Shown: positions 21,180 to 33,266 of the stretch, in pieces
How the letters are laid out: every line of letters begins with the position of its first letter
Numbering within the stretch: position 1 is the first letter of the stretch
Assembly: GCA_911728435.2 (NCBI GenBank)
Contig: OU452200.1
Location: forward strand, 26,799,715-26,863,714
Reading direction: 5' to 3'
DNA length: 64,000 nucleotides
Source: Apoderus coryli
Taxonomy: Eukaryota; Arthropoda; Insecta; Coleoptera; Attelabidae
Position numbers and translations under genes: made by a program
Notes under the pieces: generated by a model
Databases searched by the model: none
What the model saw: the letters and a program-made list of their open reading frames with translations, nothing else
What the model was told of the DNA's origin: nothing

Positions 21180-22520
21180 TATATTTACGCTTGTTTATAT
21201 ATACGTGCACATCTATCTTAGTGGGCTCCATACGTGGATAAGGCGCCCTGGCCTCCACCAGAACCACGTTATTTACGCGTGTATACATTGCATATTTGAA
21301 TTCCCCGGAAAAAAATAAACAAAGGCAACTTGAGAGGGGAAGAGATTTCGTAAAAAAAATATATACGAAAAAAGTATAGACTCAAGATAGAAACCGGGCT
21401 CCGCATATGACATGACAAACTCTCCTCCGGTGCATATAATTGGATATGTTATCTCGACCTAATGGTCACCGACGATGTTGCCATATCGAGGCATATCTAA
21501 ACAATATATGTAAATGTATCTTTATGGCCTCTACTTTGACTAGCCTCCGCTGTGTATATCATTTATATAAACGCAGGCACGTTTCAATCGCCTCCGTCTT
21601 TTTATAACTAAATTCCACTTCGTTATTGAACTTGTTTTGTTGAGGAGTTGTATATCAATTACTTACATTCATCTTATTGGGCTCCATTTTTTATAATGAA
21701 CTTCGCGGTCGTTTTCTGACCTAAATTCCTCTTGATTGGTTTTCTGGTTTTGCAGACGGGTTGTATATAAATAATATTATGTGCATATAACTGATCAGCC
21801 TCTATTTTACATACAAAGAAAGTATTATCTCCTTCGTTACTGGTAGACAAAAAATGATTAAAACCAAGCAAATTGAGAAAATTTATATTTGGAATTTCAA
21901 CTTACAACTTACTCAATTAGTACAAGTATGAAACATTGAAATAACACGGTAACTAGTGAGATTCTTTTGCTGAATATTTTGTTCTTATAAGGTAGGTACT
22001 ATATTATAAGGAATCCTTATTTATTCCTTCACCAGAGGCAACCAACATCAGAAGATCAGCGGAAACAGTGTTCATTTCTTTCAATCGAATTGTAAAAATT
22101 CAAATGTTTGCCTCTAGACACTTTTCGACCTTCATGTATTCTTACCACATATCTACGTTGTGTTTACTTTTGGTACTTTTGGTACTTTTTTATTTTATTT
22201 ATGCCTTCTGGTTTTAAAGCCACATTTATGGTTAATATTACTACATCTAACAAAATTGCTCCGAGGCTAGGCTTATGAGAGTCTTTATTAGTACAAATTA
22301 ATTTAAGTTAAAATGCCAGATATTAACCCTCCAGTAAATTTGAACTTATTTATGAAGTTTGTATCTAGTTAGGTATATTGATTAAAAAAAAACAGTATTT
22401 TTGTAATGAACCAAAACCCAAAGAAAGATAAATAAATAAGAACATTGTATGCAAGAACAGAACGAAATGAATGGATTAAAAAAATGTATCGTGTAATTCT
22501 AAAAATTATTTTGAAAGAAA
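21180..22520. repeat. intronic segmental duplication, unit 1
   Basis: A long, diverged direct repeat of 24000-25010 (for example CTAGCCTCCGCTGTGTATAT, CATTCATCTTATTGG.CTCC, CTTCTGGTTTTAAAGCCA, AACCCAAAGAAA.ATAAATAAA in the same order). It contains recurring GGCCTCC/GGGCTCC words at irregular spacing. No coding content was seen. Confidence 0.65.
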
Positions 22521-22720
22521 TATAAAATATACTCTATACTATAAACAATAAAATAACGTTAAATAAAATAAATAACAAATTCAAGTTATAGATATATATA
22601 GCTACTTAAAAGAATAAAATAAGACATAATACAGTAGGTATAATATATCCATGAAATGACTGTAAAACGTTTAACTACAAATTCCTCAACTAAAAATAAG
22701 CCGATCTAGCCGTTTTGCCT

Positions 22721-23775
22721 ACAGGGCGCTACAGTTCTTAAATTAATATCGTTTTTTTAGAATAATTATTTTCTAAACGCCTTTATCAATGTTCACTAAT
22801 TTTGAAACTAACCGATTTTTTGTTAATGCCTAGAAATTTTAAAATGGTGCGTGATTCGTAAAGAAAAGTTTCTGTCTCCCGTAAAATTTGCGCTAGGCAT
22901 ACAGTTTATCTACAAAAAGATTATTTACAATACCTTGAAATTGATCATTGCCTATTTATTCGACACGAAAAAATATCGAAAGTTTTAATTCTGAACAATG
23001 TTTAAAATAATTGTTATGTTTGTTTACTAGGCAACAATAAAATAAATAATCTGACATAACGATAGTTTTTATTTCTTTTACGTAAATAATTATTGGTTCT
23101 TTAAAATGGACCATTATTCTATCGCTGAGAAGGTCGACATGCTTATGGTATATGGATTATGTGAGAGAAATGGACGTATGAGTGTCAGAGTCTATCGTGA
23201 AAAATATCCAGAATTCCTATCGATCAAACTTTCACGAATATTAAGAAGTAAGTAACATAGAGAAAGGGGTAGTTTTCATGGAAATAATGTTAAGCCAGGA
23301 CGGCAACTTACAATTAGGACTGCTGAGTTTGAAGAGGTAGTTTTAAACAGAATTGAAGATGATCCCAAGTTAAGTCGTATACGCTAGGGGTTCGGATTGG
23401 AGATTTCCAGAAGTACAATTAATAACATTCTACGAGAGCAGTTACTCCATCCGTATCATGTCTAACAGGTGCGAAATGTTTTACCAAAGGACCCTGAAAG
23501 TCGGCTGACGTTTTAGCATCTCATCAAGCCAATGAGAATACCACACATTCATGCTGAAATATGGTTTGTGCACGACGAAGCGCCATCCTTCTTTAGTACC
23601 AGCGTTCGCAGATTTTCAAATGAAACATACCCTAATATATGGGTCGGAAATCGCCCAGCAAGGTCACCCAACTTAACGCCTCTGGACTTTGGATATTTCG
23701 TATATTCGCCTAGATATTTTTAGTTGAGAAATTTGTGGTTAAGCGATGTACAGTAATTTCCTGGACACCCTGTAT
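22721..23775 (+). mobile_element. degenerate mariner element
   Basis: The right end is CTGGACACCCTG followed by TA (about 23764-23775). The possible left end is TACAGGGCGC near 22720. It contains the broken transposase at 23106. It lies between the two units of the intronic segmental duplication. Confidence 0.6.
23106..23700 (+). pseudogene. mariner transposase pseudogene
   Basis: It starts MDHYSIAEKVDMLMVYG, a mariner N-terminal HTH. It ends with HDEAPSFFSTSVRRF, then ARSPNLTPLDF. In-frame stops and shifts occur throughout. Only 36 residues separate the last two catalytic positions, and the WPARSP context has lost about five residues compared with DD41D relatives. Asp is replaced by Asn in SPNL. 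Non-functional. Confidence 0.8.
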
Positions 23776-23999
23776 AATAGATAACTAAAGAAACAAACTA
23801 ACAAATACTGTTTAAGTTACTCAAATTCGTTGGGTTTGTTAAAATGTTTCAAGTGGTAGGTAATACTTTAACTGAAATTGAAGACTGACGGGTGCGATGA
23901 ATGATGATACTACATTATTCCTTAGGCTTAAAATCTTTGTAGATCTTTGTTTAAATAATTGAATCAATACTTATGGATAAGTCGTGCGTCAAATTTACA

Positions 24000-25010
24000 C
24001 TAGCTGTATATCTAAACAATATATGTGCATCTATATTATAGGCCTCCATTGCCGAAACACGTGTTCTATATATATATAAACTATTTATGTACATCTATCT
24101 TAGTGGAATCTACTTTTTGTTAATAGCAAAATTTACATTTAGTGTATACAATCAGAACATATCCACAACAAACTTACTAGCCTCCGCTGTGTATATTATT
24201 TATACAAACAGACGTTTTAATCGCCTCCGCTGTCATATTTTTATAACTAAATACGACTCCATTATTGCAATTGTTTTGTCGACGAGTTGTATATCAATGA
24301 ATTATTTACATTCATCTTATTGGTCTCCATTTTTTACAATCTCTCGCTTTTTTTTATACTGAAATTCTTCTTCATTGATTTTATTATTCGCAGGCGCTTT
24401 GTATATAGATAATTTATGTGCATTTAACTTATTGGCCTTTATTTTTACATAAAAAATAAAGTATTGTTTTCTTAGTTATTAGTAATTAAAAAATAATTGA
24501 AAACAAGCAAATTTTAAATTTGGAATTTCAACACAATATAAAATTAATATTCATATTCATATTCAACCAACATCACCAACCACCAACAAACCTTCTGGTT
24601 TTAAAGCCAAATAGTTACGGTTAACATTAGTACATCTTACAAAATTGACCCGAGAGTTACTAAGTCCATTTCAGCTGCTTATGAGAGCCTTTATTAATAT
24701 CACTTAATTTAAGGCAAAGTCATGTCAAAGTCGATATATTAAATCCTGCACACCTTTTAACGCAATTGCTCTTTCCTTAAAATCATTTTCAGAAGTAGTA
24801 GTAGTAGTTTTAAACCGAAACAATATACTTTGTATTATAGGAGTGATTAATTTGAAGTTATTTATTTAGTTATAATAGATGTGGCATTGATTTAAAAAAA
24901 AAGTATTTTTTGTAATGACCTCAAACCCAAAGAAAAATAAATAAACAAGAAACAACAACAATATATGTAAGAACAGGATGAAATGAATGGATTAAAAATG
25001 TGCGAAAGAA
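24000..25010. repeat. intronic segmental duplication, unit 2
   Basis: Direct, diverged copy of 21180-22520. Both contain the same series of blocks ending in GAAATGAATGGATTAAAAA. Confidence 0.65.
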
Positions 25011-25299
25011 ACTATATTTGTTCGACTAAAATATGGCTATAAAGTTGTTGTCCCGGAAAAAATTGTGAGTCAAAGGATCCGAGAAAACTACCAATTAAGA
25101 ATTATCTATGATTATGGGAAATTATATTTCAAGACATAAAAGAAATTCGAAGTCACTCCCATAAAAAGAGAAATATATTATAAAATTTGGTTTATGAACA
25201 AAGTACTATTTTCGACCTTGGTAATTAGCTACTGTTAAGTAACAAATAGATTCTGCCCAAGCAAATTTTAAAATAAAACTGAAAAAACTATGTGTTTAT

Positions 25300-25800
25300 T
25301 ATTGGCCAACTAGTACGTGGAGCCCAGTGCAACCAGCGGACAAGTACGTGTGTTGCTATGACAGGTTGAGAAATCAAATATACTTTACAATACCTAAAAT
25401 AAATCATTCTACCGACGAAATATACACATGAAGGTTTACGATATATGTTAGCTGGTATCATTACCCACCAGTAACGTTGCCAATTTTAGGAGGCTAATAT
25501 GTGTACTTACACGTGGGGCCCAGTGCAACTAGCGCACAAGTAAGTGTGTATATCTGTGTATGTCTAACGCGCCACGTGGTGGAATTTTTTCAAACCCGGT
25601 TGTATATCTGTATGTGTGTATACTACCCAGTGGGCTCCACCCTAAAATTTTCCAGATGGGTGGGTATACCCTGTAGACCTGAAAAAACACTATATACACG
25701 GGGGTACGTAGTGGCCTCCGAAAAAACGCAGTCGCCTCCGTTTTGGAGCCCAGTGCGCTTAGCGTATATATATTTTGGAGGCCACTTTAACGTTTTGCAT
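25300..25800. repeat. GGGCTCC/GGAGCCC-rich degenerate repeat
   Basis: Repeated words GGAGCCCAGTGC, GGGCCCAGTGCAACTAGCG, GTGGGCTCCAC and GGCCTCCG occur on both strands within 500 bp. They are related to similar words in 21.2-21.6 and 24.0-24.3 kb. The higher GC than the flanks suggests a decayed satellite or element. Confidence 0.45.
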
Positions 25801-25896
25801 ATTGCTCTTAAACTGTATTTGGATATAATATATATCTTTGCATGAAAATTTAAATATCGTATTGCAATAAAATTAGTAATAGGTGTAATAACTTAC

Positions 25897-26320
25897 CCAG
25901 TTTCTGATTTATATTTTTAAAGTGTCCAGTCATTACGAAGCAAATATAACCATACTGCAATTCATTCAGCGTTGCAGTAATATTATTATGTACATTTGAA
26001 AAAAATACTTGAATTGACTGCAATGTCATATTGCCTATACTGCGTAATATTGCGTATAGTTGTATTGGAGGAACTACAGCTAAAGCTATCACTAAGTAGC
26101 ATATCAAATAAACATAGTCCTCATTACTTGTACTTAATTTTGAGATTCCTCTTTCAACTAAGCATATTTTTCTTAGAATGTTTTGTAGATATTTTTTTAT
26201 TTGAAAGAGGTTTGTAACTCTTATTACTAATGATGTTATAGCCAGAAGCAGCTGGTTACCAGTGCGAATTAATACAGATTGTGTTACTACTACTTCTCCA
26301 GTGTTATTATCTTCAACATA
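25897..26320 (-). CDS. gustatory receptor GrA, exon 2
   Basis: This 424-nt exon begins after TTTTTAG with TAT GTT GAA (YVEDNNTGEVVVTQS) and ends CTG G|GTAAGT, leaving one base for the split Glu codon. The frame is open for all 141 codons. It encodes helices LLLAITSLVIRV and LICYLVIALAVVPPIQLYAI, then ELQYGYICFVMTGHFKNINQ. It is homologous throughout to GrB exon 2. Confidence 0.88.
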
Positions 26321-27120
26321 CTAAAAACAATATTCAGAAGTTAGATATTTCAGGATGCTTTGGGATAATTTTAAAATTTAACAGTTTTAAAACTTTTTAT
26401 TCACTTTAAAACTCCATAGCAATCAATTCTACCTAAAAAATTGATGATTTCATCTATAAATAATAGAGCATGGAAAATTTAGAGGCTTCAATAATGTCGA
26501 TAGAAAACGGTAGTCGGATTAAGCGGTCATTGTGGAATTTTCGAACGCTGATTCAAACGATAGATTTTATAAACCTTAAGATACATGGAATGTTCACTTC
26601 AATTATTTACGTATGGGAAAAGTTTTTCCCTGTGTAGGCGAAAATTTTAATATCTATTTATATAAACAAAAAGCAATTGGCTATGCTGCAAGGAATAATT
26701 GATCAATGTTCATCTTGTGTTATTGAATTCTCATTGGAATACCTTTATTTACAAACCTGTAATAGGCGTAAGGTTGCCCTTTTTGGAGCTGACTAATATC
26801 AAAAATCTAAATGAAATGAAATATTCTGTCACATTTTGAGTATATAAGGGACATTTGCATAGTTAATTCTCAATAATAAGGCCTATTTTTGAGGTAATAT
26901 ATAGACTAATCAGGTAACTGACAGGAACCTTGCTCCAAGATCTTCGAAATCCCCTAGAATCTAGAATACAGAACTGGTGGATTCACTAATCTCGCGAAAG
27001 TTTACAAAATGACAAATGGAGATTGCCACTACAAATGAAGATACAGTGGGTCAATCCATAATAAGTCAAGCCCAGTTTTTTTGATGAATCTTCATCTAAT
27101 TCAATTTTTTATTAAAATAA

Positions 27121-27290
27121 AGAACTCAATTTATTAAAGAATTGCTTGTTACATAAAGACTTTAAGTTATGTTGCAAATTTATTTCACACTACCATGCTT
27201 CCACCAGACGGCCGTTTCGTCGATCCACGACTCATCAGTGGTGACCGGCATCACACATCTCTCTCTCAATCAATTTATTAACTTTTGTAT
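27121..27290 (-). repeat. solo hammerhead-repeat fragment in GrA intron 1
   Basis: A minus-strand partial unit of the tandem repeat (TTGCTTGTTACATAAA, then AAGTTATGTTG, then the ribozyme). An internal deletion joins the region left of stem I directly to the TC-rich part. Confidence 0.75.
27171..27260 (-). ncRNA. hammerhead ribozyme, intact core
   Basis: The minus strand gives CACCA-CTGATGA-GTCG-TGGAT-CGAC-GAAAC-GGCC-GTC, then TGGTG. Stem I proximal 5 bp, stem II 4 bp and stem III AC/GT are all paired, with C17 before the predicted cut. The distal part of stem I is disrupted by the deletion. Confidence 0.75.
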
Positions 27291-27442
27291 TTTTTTATGT
27301 TTCGCATCGCCTTAAACTTATGTCCGTTCCTATTCCGAAATTCTTACTCTGTAGTAAACTCCTTATAAGTAAGTATTATTATTAATAAAAATAATGAAAT
27401 TAAGTTTTCTTAACCTTAGCTAATTATTTTAAATTCACTTAC

Positions 27443-27703
27443 ATGAAAAAAATCATACATAGTTCTCGGAATTATGATAAGAGTATACAAATTTATTGTG
27501 ATTAATAATATTTGAAATAAAATCAAATACTTATTTAATTTAATGCTTTTGTTTTCCTCAACTTTCAGAAATGGACTGAGGCCACAAAAACCCGATGCAC
27601 GTAGAATGATAGAAAAATTATCATAAACAGTTGTTTTTGAAACTTCTTTAAATAAAAAATCCACATTTTTGTTTTCTGCCGCAAGTATCTTGCTCACATT
27701 CAT
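27443..27703 (-). CDS. gustatory receptor GrA, exon 1
   Basis: The N-terminal exon ends MYDFFH|GTAAGT. It encodes MNVSKILAAENKN, a loop, and TM1 (KYLILFQILLITINLYTLII). Start 27703 is chosen because similarity to GrB begins close to that Met. An in-frame ATG at 27763 would add 20 residues. No promoter element could be recognised. Confidence 0.8.
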
Positions 27704-28839
27704 GTTGTCACTTAAATGCGTGACTTGTGTAACTATAAGAGGATAAGTAAAAGAAAATGTCATTAGTTGAGGAAGTCATAGACATATCATTTCAATTTGT
27801 GTTTGTATTATACCTACCTAGTATTAGTTTTGAAACCAAATATAGTTATTATCTAGTCAAAGGTTTTGGGAACGTTGGGTTACGTGTAGAAATTAAAGGT
27901 TTTTTCGCACACCCTAGATTGATACATACTCTAAACACATAGATATGTAAAGTTTATTTCACAAACTTTCATTACGTCATTGTTGAAAAAGTTATCTTGA
28001 AATTTTCGAAATTGTGCAGAAACACTAAAATTGAGAATGTCTGCTGCAGTATCGTGTGCAAGATGCAAGGTTTCCTGACAGCCGTTTTATACAATGACAT
28101 TATTCAGAAGTTGAGTTACTTATCCTCACCAGCTTTCATATTAGATTTAATTCATTGTATACATTACGTACAAAGTTAGTAGAAAATAACAAAATATAAT
28201 GGTGTAGAATGAAAATAGATTTTTTCTACAACTGTCATAAAAGAGTGACATTTTTTCACCACTTTTTTGACAAATGATATTTCGCAAATCCGGTGTGCAA
28301 AGTATTTTCTTTAACAGGATATAAGTACGTAGAATTCAATTTTATTGTAGGTGCTAATAGTATATGAAAAACATAAATTGATTAAAACATTCTTTATTAT
28401 TAGTATTAATATGATACGCCTTTGTTTTATTAGTAATGCCGCCATAGAAAAAATGACAAAGCCATGAAAAATGACTTACTTGCTCCTTATATTATTAGCG
28501 GTATAAAACGATATTATAATATAACTAATGTTTTTCGAATGGTTTTCTGACATAAATATTTATGGCAACTAGCGAGCCAATTTAAAATATATCAAATACA
28601 AATTATTTAAAACCTTCCGCAAAGAACTGTCCATTGCAATTTGTTTCATCCTATGGGTAAGAATGTGATGATTCTCCAAACCAAGAAGTGGAATGATTGT
28701 TCAGTTACACAAAATTTAGACGATATATTTATACACACACATGTCACATTAGCGCAGCTGAGCTGAGTTGTACGACCCCGTATATTAGATGGCTTTACTT
28801 TTATTTTTGTTATAATTTATGAAAAAAATAAGTTTTTTC

Positions 28840-29280
28840 TGAGACGGGAAAAAAGTTTGACATATTTACTCTCTTGACAGGTAATAAAATGTCACTTTTT
28901 ATCCCCGGGAAAAAAGTAAGTACTTTTTTCCCGGACACATAAGTAACGGTAGATATTTAATTTTAGGAAATTTTATTATACAAAAGTTACATTTTCTTTA
29001 TATATCAAAACTGGCAATAATTTGTGACGCTACTTTTGCTGCTTCTACTGGTGGAGTGTTCGCAATTTTTAAATTAAATCACAGAATGAAATTGACAGAT
29101 ATTTGATTACTGAAAGGTTAAAACTTCAAATTTCACTGGGATAATTTTCTGACTTTTTTCCATATTAAATCGAAGTTTTTCCCGTTTCAGAAAAAAATAG
29201 TGTATCATACACGGGAAAAAAGTTAGATTGATTAGATGTTAAAATCTAGTACTTTTTCCCTTGTATAATAAATAACTATT
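28840..29280. repeat. cluster of CGGGAAAAAAGT palindromic motifs
   Basis: CGGGAAAAAAGT or its reverse complement appears five times in about 430 bp. One occurrence is the near-perfect palindrome CCGGGAAAAAAGTA..TACTTTTTTCCCGG around 28902-28936. A looser pair at 29206-29271 encloses about 45 bp. Confidence 0.55.
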
Positions 29281-29294
29281 TAATTTCGTTAACA

Positions 29295-29715
29295 AATTCT
29301 TTTATACAGGGTCATCACAATTCATTTTTGAATTTATATATACTATAAATATTAAAATGTTACTTTAAACAAATAGGTATGAGTTGAGTTTATAAAAATA
29401 TAAACATTAAATAATAAGAGGCGTATACAGGGTGACCCAAGTTTTCTTCCTTATTATTAAGAGCACGTTTTTTGACAAATTTTTGAAACGTAACAATACT
29501 AACAACTTTTACATTTTTAAAATAACTTCATACAATTTAGATACAGGGTAACTCAAAAATGTCTCTATTTATTTTTTAAAGTTTTTAGGCACGCCAGACG
29601 TAATAAATAAAAAAACTTAAGTTTTTTTTTGTTTTTTAGCATGGCCTCATGAAATTTTACACAAAATTTTAGCGATTTTTACCGTAGCCCATAAACTTTA
29701 TATACAGGGTATAGT
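29295..29715. repeat. cluster of mariner-type ACAGGGT ends
   Basis: ATACAGGGTCATCAC, TACAGGGTGACCC, ATACAGGGTAACTC and ATACAGGGTATAG lie within 420 bp, consistent with nested or decayed Tc1/mariner MITEs. No transposase was seen. Confidence 0.4.
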
Positions 29716-30100
29716 CTTTCTAATTTTAGTTTAAAATGATATAAAACACCACAACTCGATATCCATTTGTAACTTCAATACCGACCGTAGCCGTCCATAT
29801 TTCAACTGTTCATAACAATATATGTCCTACGATATTTTAAAAATCCTTTATGTATGGACAATTGTATGTTCATTTGTATAAAAGTATATGAGTACTGTAT
29901 TTCTCCTTGCCTTGCCATTACGGCAACATATAAACCTACGCTGAAAAAGACTGTTTTCGTTTTCAGAAGTTTAGACATAGATGCAGATGAACACGCGTGT
30001 TCGAACAGCATGGAACATACCTTTATAATAATTAATACTATTGTTAATACTTGTTACGCATATAAGTAGATACTTTTATAATAATATGCTTCTGGTATTA
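29700..30100 (-). repeat. inverted dispersed repeat, partner of 41880-42200
   Basis: Words such as TACATAAAGGATTTTTAAAATAT, GGACGGCT and GTCGGTATTGA are shared, inverted, with 42010-42110. Function unknown. Confidence 0.45.
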
Positions 30101-30399
30101 TAAACTAAGAACAAATTCTACTCACTTAGTTAGTGTGTGTGTGTGTAATTTAAATGGCACTGGTTATAACCAACTGACCAGCCTCCACCACTTAGTTAGA
30201 TTTTCTATAGAACGTAAAATTTTTATAATATGTGTATTCGTCACTTCATTAGTTCAGACCATAACTGAAGACGCTGGCTTTGCTTGAACTCCCAACGTGT
30301 TCCGCTCGTGTCGTATACTTTAACCTGTCTGATATATCAAACACGGCCAGTATACACTGTCACTGTATACACTGACAGCAGAAAATTATTATCGAGTTT

Positions 30400-30890
30400 G
30401 ATACATCTTTCATTTTATTAATATAAGAAAAACTATTGAACAAATCATGGTTACAATATTCTGCCACCGTGTTTTACTGTCGGACACAAATTTTCTTGTT
30501 TCAATTCCACATTAAGTCTTTGCCATACCATATGATGTCCATCCGATTATATTTAGATTAATGTGAGAAAATAACACGTTGCCGAAATTTATTGGTTTCA
30601 TTCATATATTTATTTGCAAACCCTTTTTTTTTTTCGATTCATCATTAACCCAATACTTTTTCCAGTCATTGTAGTTATTTGTATTACTGTCGGTATCCTT
30701 TGGCAGGCATGATTTATTATAGGTCTTATATACGAGGGAGAAATGTATCAAAAAACGCTGCATTCGATGCCCTTTTACAATGGAGAGGCATGGGAACGGA
30801 TAGCCCCGGAAGAGTCGTTGAATTTATCTATTTTAAGTTAACATTGGATAAACTATACCTGAAATGTAATTGTTGTGACATCTGTTGAAC
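30400..30890 (-). pseudogene. Tc1-like transposase relic, copy 1
   Basis: Inverted copy of 41340-41760. Translation gives fragments of the Tc1 catalytic region (VIFSD..KYN, then DGHHMVW, then CPTVKHGG in shifting frames) with several stops. It lies between GrA and GrB. Confidence 0.6.
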
Positions 30891-30892
30891 AA

Positions 30893-31130
30893 TTCGTATA
30901 CAATATAATACCGAAATCAATACATAAATACAGCTTTTGGCTCTCTCTTCATGCCTACTTTGGTTATTTTATGATAGGTGTCGCTGATGGTATTATTAAA
31001 TCGCTTTACATTCATAGTTATTAGTATAGAAATATTATAAATCCTAGAGATTTGTATTGTAGCGTTAAAATTCTGAAATACGTGCCGGAGCACAAAAAAT
31101 TAACTTATGGTGCAGGTTTTCATTTTTATA
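30893..31130 (+). pseudogene. second copy of the chemoreceptor-like fragment
   Basis: Diverged homologue of 1891-2040 (PKSI, FMIGVADGII, VKILKYVPEH), with two consecutive stops in the middle. Identity of the family is uncertain. Confidence 0.25.
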
Positions 31131-31796
31131 TCGTATGTGTATTAAATAATATCAATATCTTACATATAGCAGTGGTATTAGCGTATTTTCAAGTTTATGT
31201 TAATTTTTATCAGTGAAGTATTTGGAAGAATATAAATATCGATCCCTTTTAAAAATCATTTCGAAACAAAGACAATGTTTAGCAATGTTTTTGCTTTATT
31301 CAGGAACTTCCGTAGACTTAGAAACAATAAATATTAAAGTTATATTAGTAATAAAATATGGGTAAAATATATACTATATATTAAAAATATATTACTTCAA
31401 AATGAATATTAAAATTTTAGGAAATTTTGACACTTCTATAAATCGTATTACCTACCTAGTACCTACCGTGTTTTTCTTTTAATATTTACGTTTTACTACA
31501 AATTATATGGTATACACTTTCAGGAGATGAAAGAATCTGTTAAAACGCTTTTTTATATTTTGAAATAACCGATTCGAAAATGTTTCTCAAAATTAACTAG
31601 GTACTGCTTGAAATTGTGTCTGTAATTGAATAATACACCATTGTTCTTTGCTATATTTACTAGAATATGTTGGTCTGAAATTATCACACTAAAATAATAC
31701 ATATCATTAAGCTTAGTTATATGCACATTATTGATGAAAACCATATAAAAGCAGCTAAAAACATTCAAATGAAAAGTGAGTTGATTGCGTCGTAGT

Positions 31797-31853
31797 TTAT
31801 GCTGTCCTAAATTGTGCTAGAATAACCAGATATGTAATGCAAGTACCAATTGC
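31797..31853 (-). CDS. gustatory receptor GrB, exon 6 (C-terminus)
   Basis: AIGTCITYLVILAQFRTA then TAA. This is the Gr TM7 signature, following a TTTTGCAG acceptor in phase 0. GrB exons in transcript order: 49229-48963, 46444-46027, 40700-40387, 34389-34321, 32012-31923, 31853-31797. They give about 404 aa (410 from the alternative ATG at 49247). GrA and GrB are head-to-tail paralogues with identical exon lengths in exons 4-6 and identical phases throughout, so they arose by tandem duplication. Confidence 0.9.
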   Translation of the reverse strand, partial: AIGTCITYLVILAQFRTA

Positions 31854-31922
31854 CTGCAAAAGGTAAAAAATAGGAGATAAGTGTTACTGATTATCAAATC
31901 TGAATTATTCTAAGTCACTTAC

Positions 31923-32012
31923 AGTTGATACTAGAGTGAGATTGACATTGAAAATCCCACAAGCCGAAAATTGCATTTCTTGTGCACATGTGACTGTGTA
32001 AAATATCCATAA
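31923..32012 (-). CDS. gustatory receptor GrB, exon 5
   Basis: This 90-nt phase-0 exon encodes LWIFYTVTCAQEMQFSACGI, then FNVNLTLVST. Acceptor TATTTTAG, donor ACT|GTAAGT. Unlike GrA, it is present once. Confidence 0.88.
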
Positions 32013-32918
32013 CTAAAATATACAGAAAAAAAATAATATTTTAGATGATAAAATAATTCCAAAATATCCATTTATAAACTTTTCGCTGTCGTTAGCGCTT
32101 GTCGTTGATATTGTGTATTTAAGCTACCATTTCTATAATCTTCGATTATAGTTTTCTCCCAGATAAAATATTTAATTTTATCAAAACAGAACCATACATT
32201 AAAAAGACAAAGGAACTGTAATCAGTTTAACTAAAGTGCCTCCGATGCGATCAAACCCTAGAGAAATATCTAACGTGGTTTCAAAATGGAGAAAATACCT
32301 ATCAGTAAATAATAGTGTTGAATTTGCTGTCGGATACTAATTGTTTTGGCGAAGGTCTAAAGTAAGGTAGGATAACCAAAAGTCAAAAATGTTTAATTAG
32401 TACAATTTCTACTAAAGCTAGTCTATATCAGCTCCAAAAGAATTGAAATTTATGGAGTTGTAGGCTTCCTAGACTTGATTTTTTATTTTTTCGTTGAACC
32501 AATTTTTTGTTAAAACTGTTGGTTGTTAATTAATTTGTATTTTAAACAAAATTAAATGGCTAGAAATTTTTCCAAAGTCTCCTGGATGGTATTGGCAAAA
32601 TCGACCCTTTTTTTCCTATCTTAATTTTGGACTCACCCTGAGTATAAGCACTTTCTATTTTATTAACTTAATATTCAAATGCGTCACTTGTTTTGAAACT
32701 GACAGTATTTGGAACTGGCTCCAAATGCAATATTTTGATCAGAGGGCTGGTTTGCCGATCAATATGACGCATAATGGGTGGTAAAATAAAAAAATTGAAT
32801 AATAATTATGACTTTATTTTTCCGTAACAGAAATACAACTTCAAGAACCGAAAAACAAAATGTTCCACATACAGATATCAGAGAGTGGAAAAAAAATACT
32901 GAAAGGATAATATAATTA

Positions 32919-33266
32919 TTATACGAACAAAAAATAAACGAATAAATGAGTTCCTACATGAATTAACAAAGATTCACAATAACAATAGAAAATATAATAT
33001 AAAAAAATAAGAATTATAAGAATCATTCGTTCAGGACAAATGAATGCACTTTTGTGCTCACTTATCAGAAGTAAAGCCACAATATTATCAAGAAAATGGT
33101 AAGTGGCGGAGCTCGGAGCAAAGTGAACTTTCAACTCCAATATTTCATCAACATGTGTGTTGCATAATGTGCAAGTTTCTCCAGGGTATTGTTCGATAAT
33201 ACTTATACGTTTCATATAAATATCACTATCCGCAAAAATGACCATACCATTAGCGTAGAACAACAT
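32919..33266 (-). other. unrecognised 115-codon open frame in GrB intron 4
   Basis: Open frame with an N-terminal part containing CTLCNTHVDEI and a very hydrophobic end. No family recognised and no splice or duplication support. Probably a chance frame or element relic. Confidence 0.15.
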
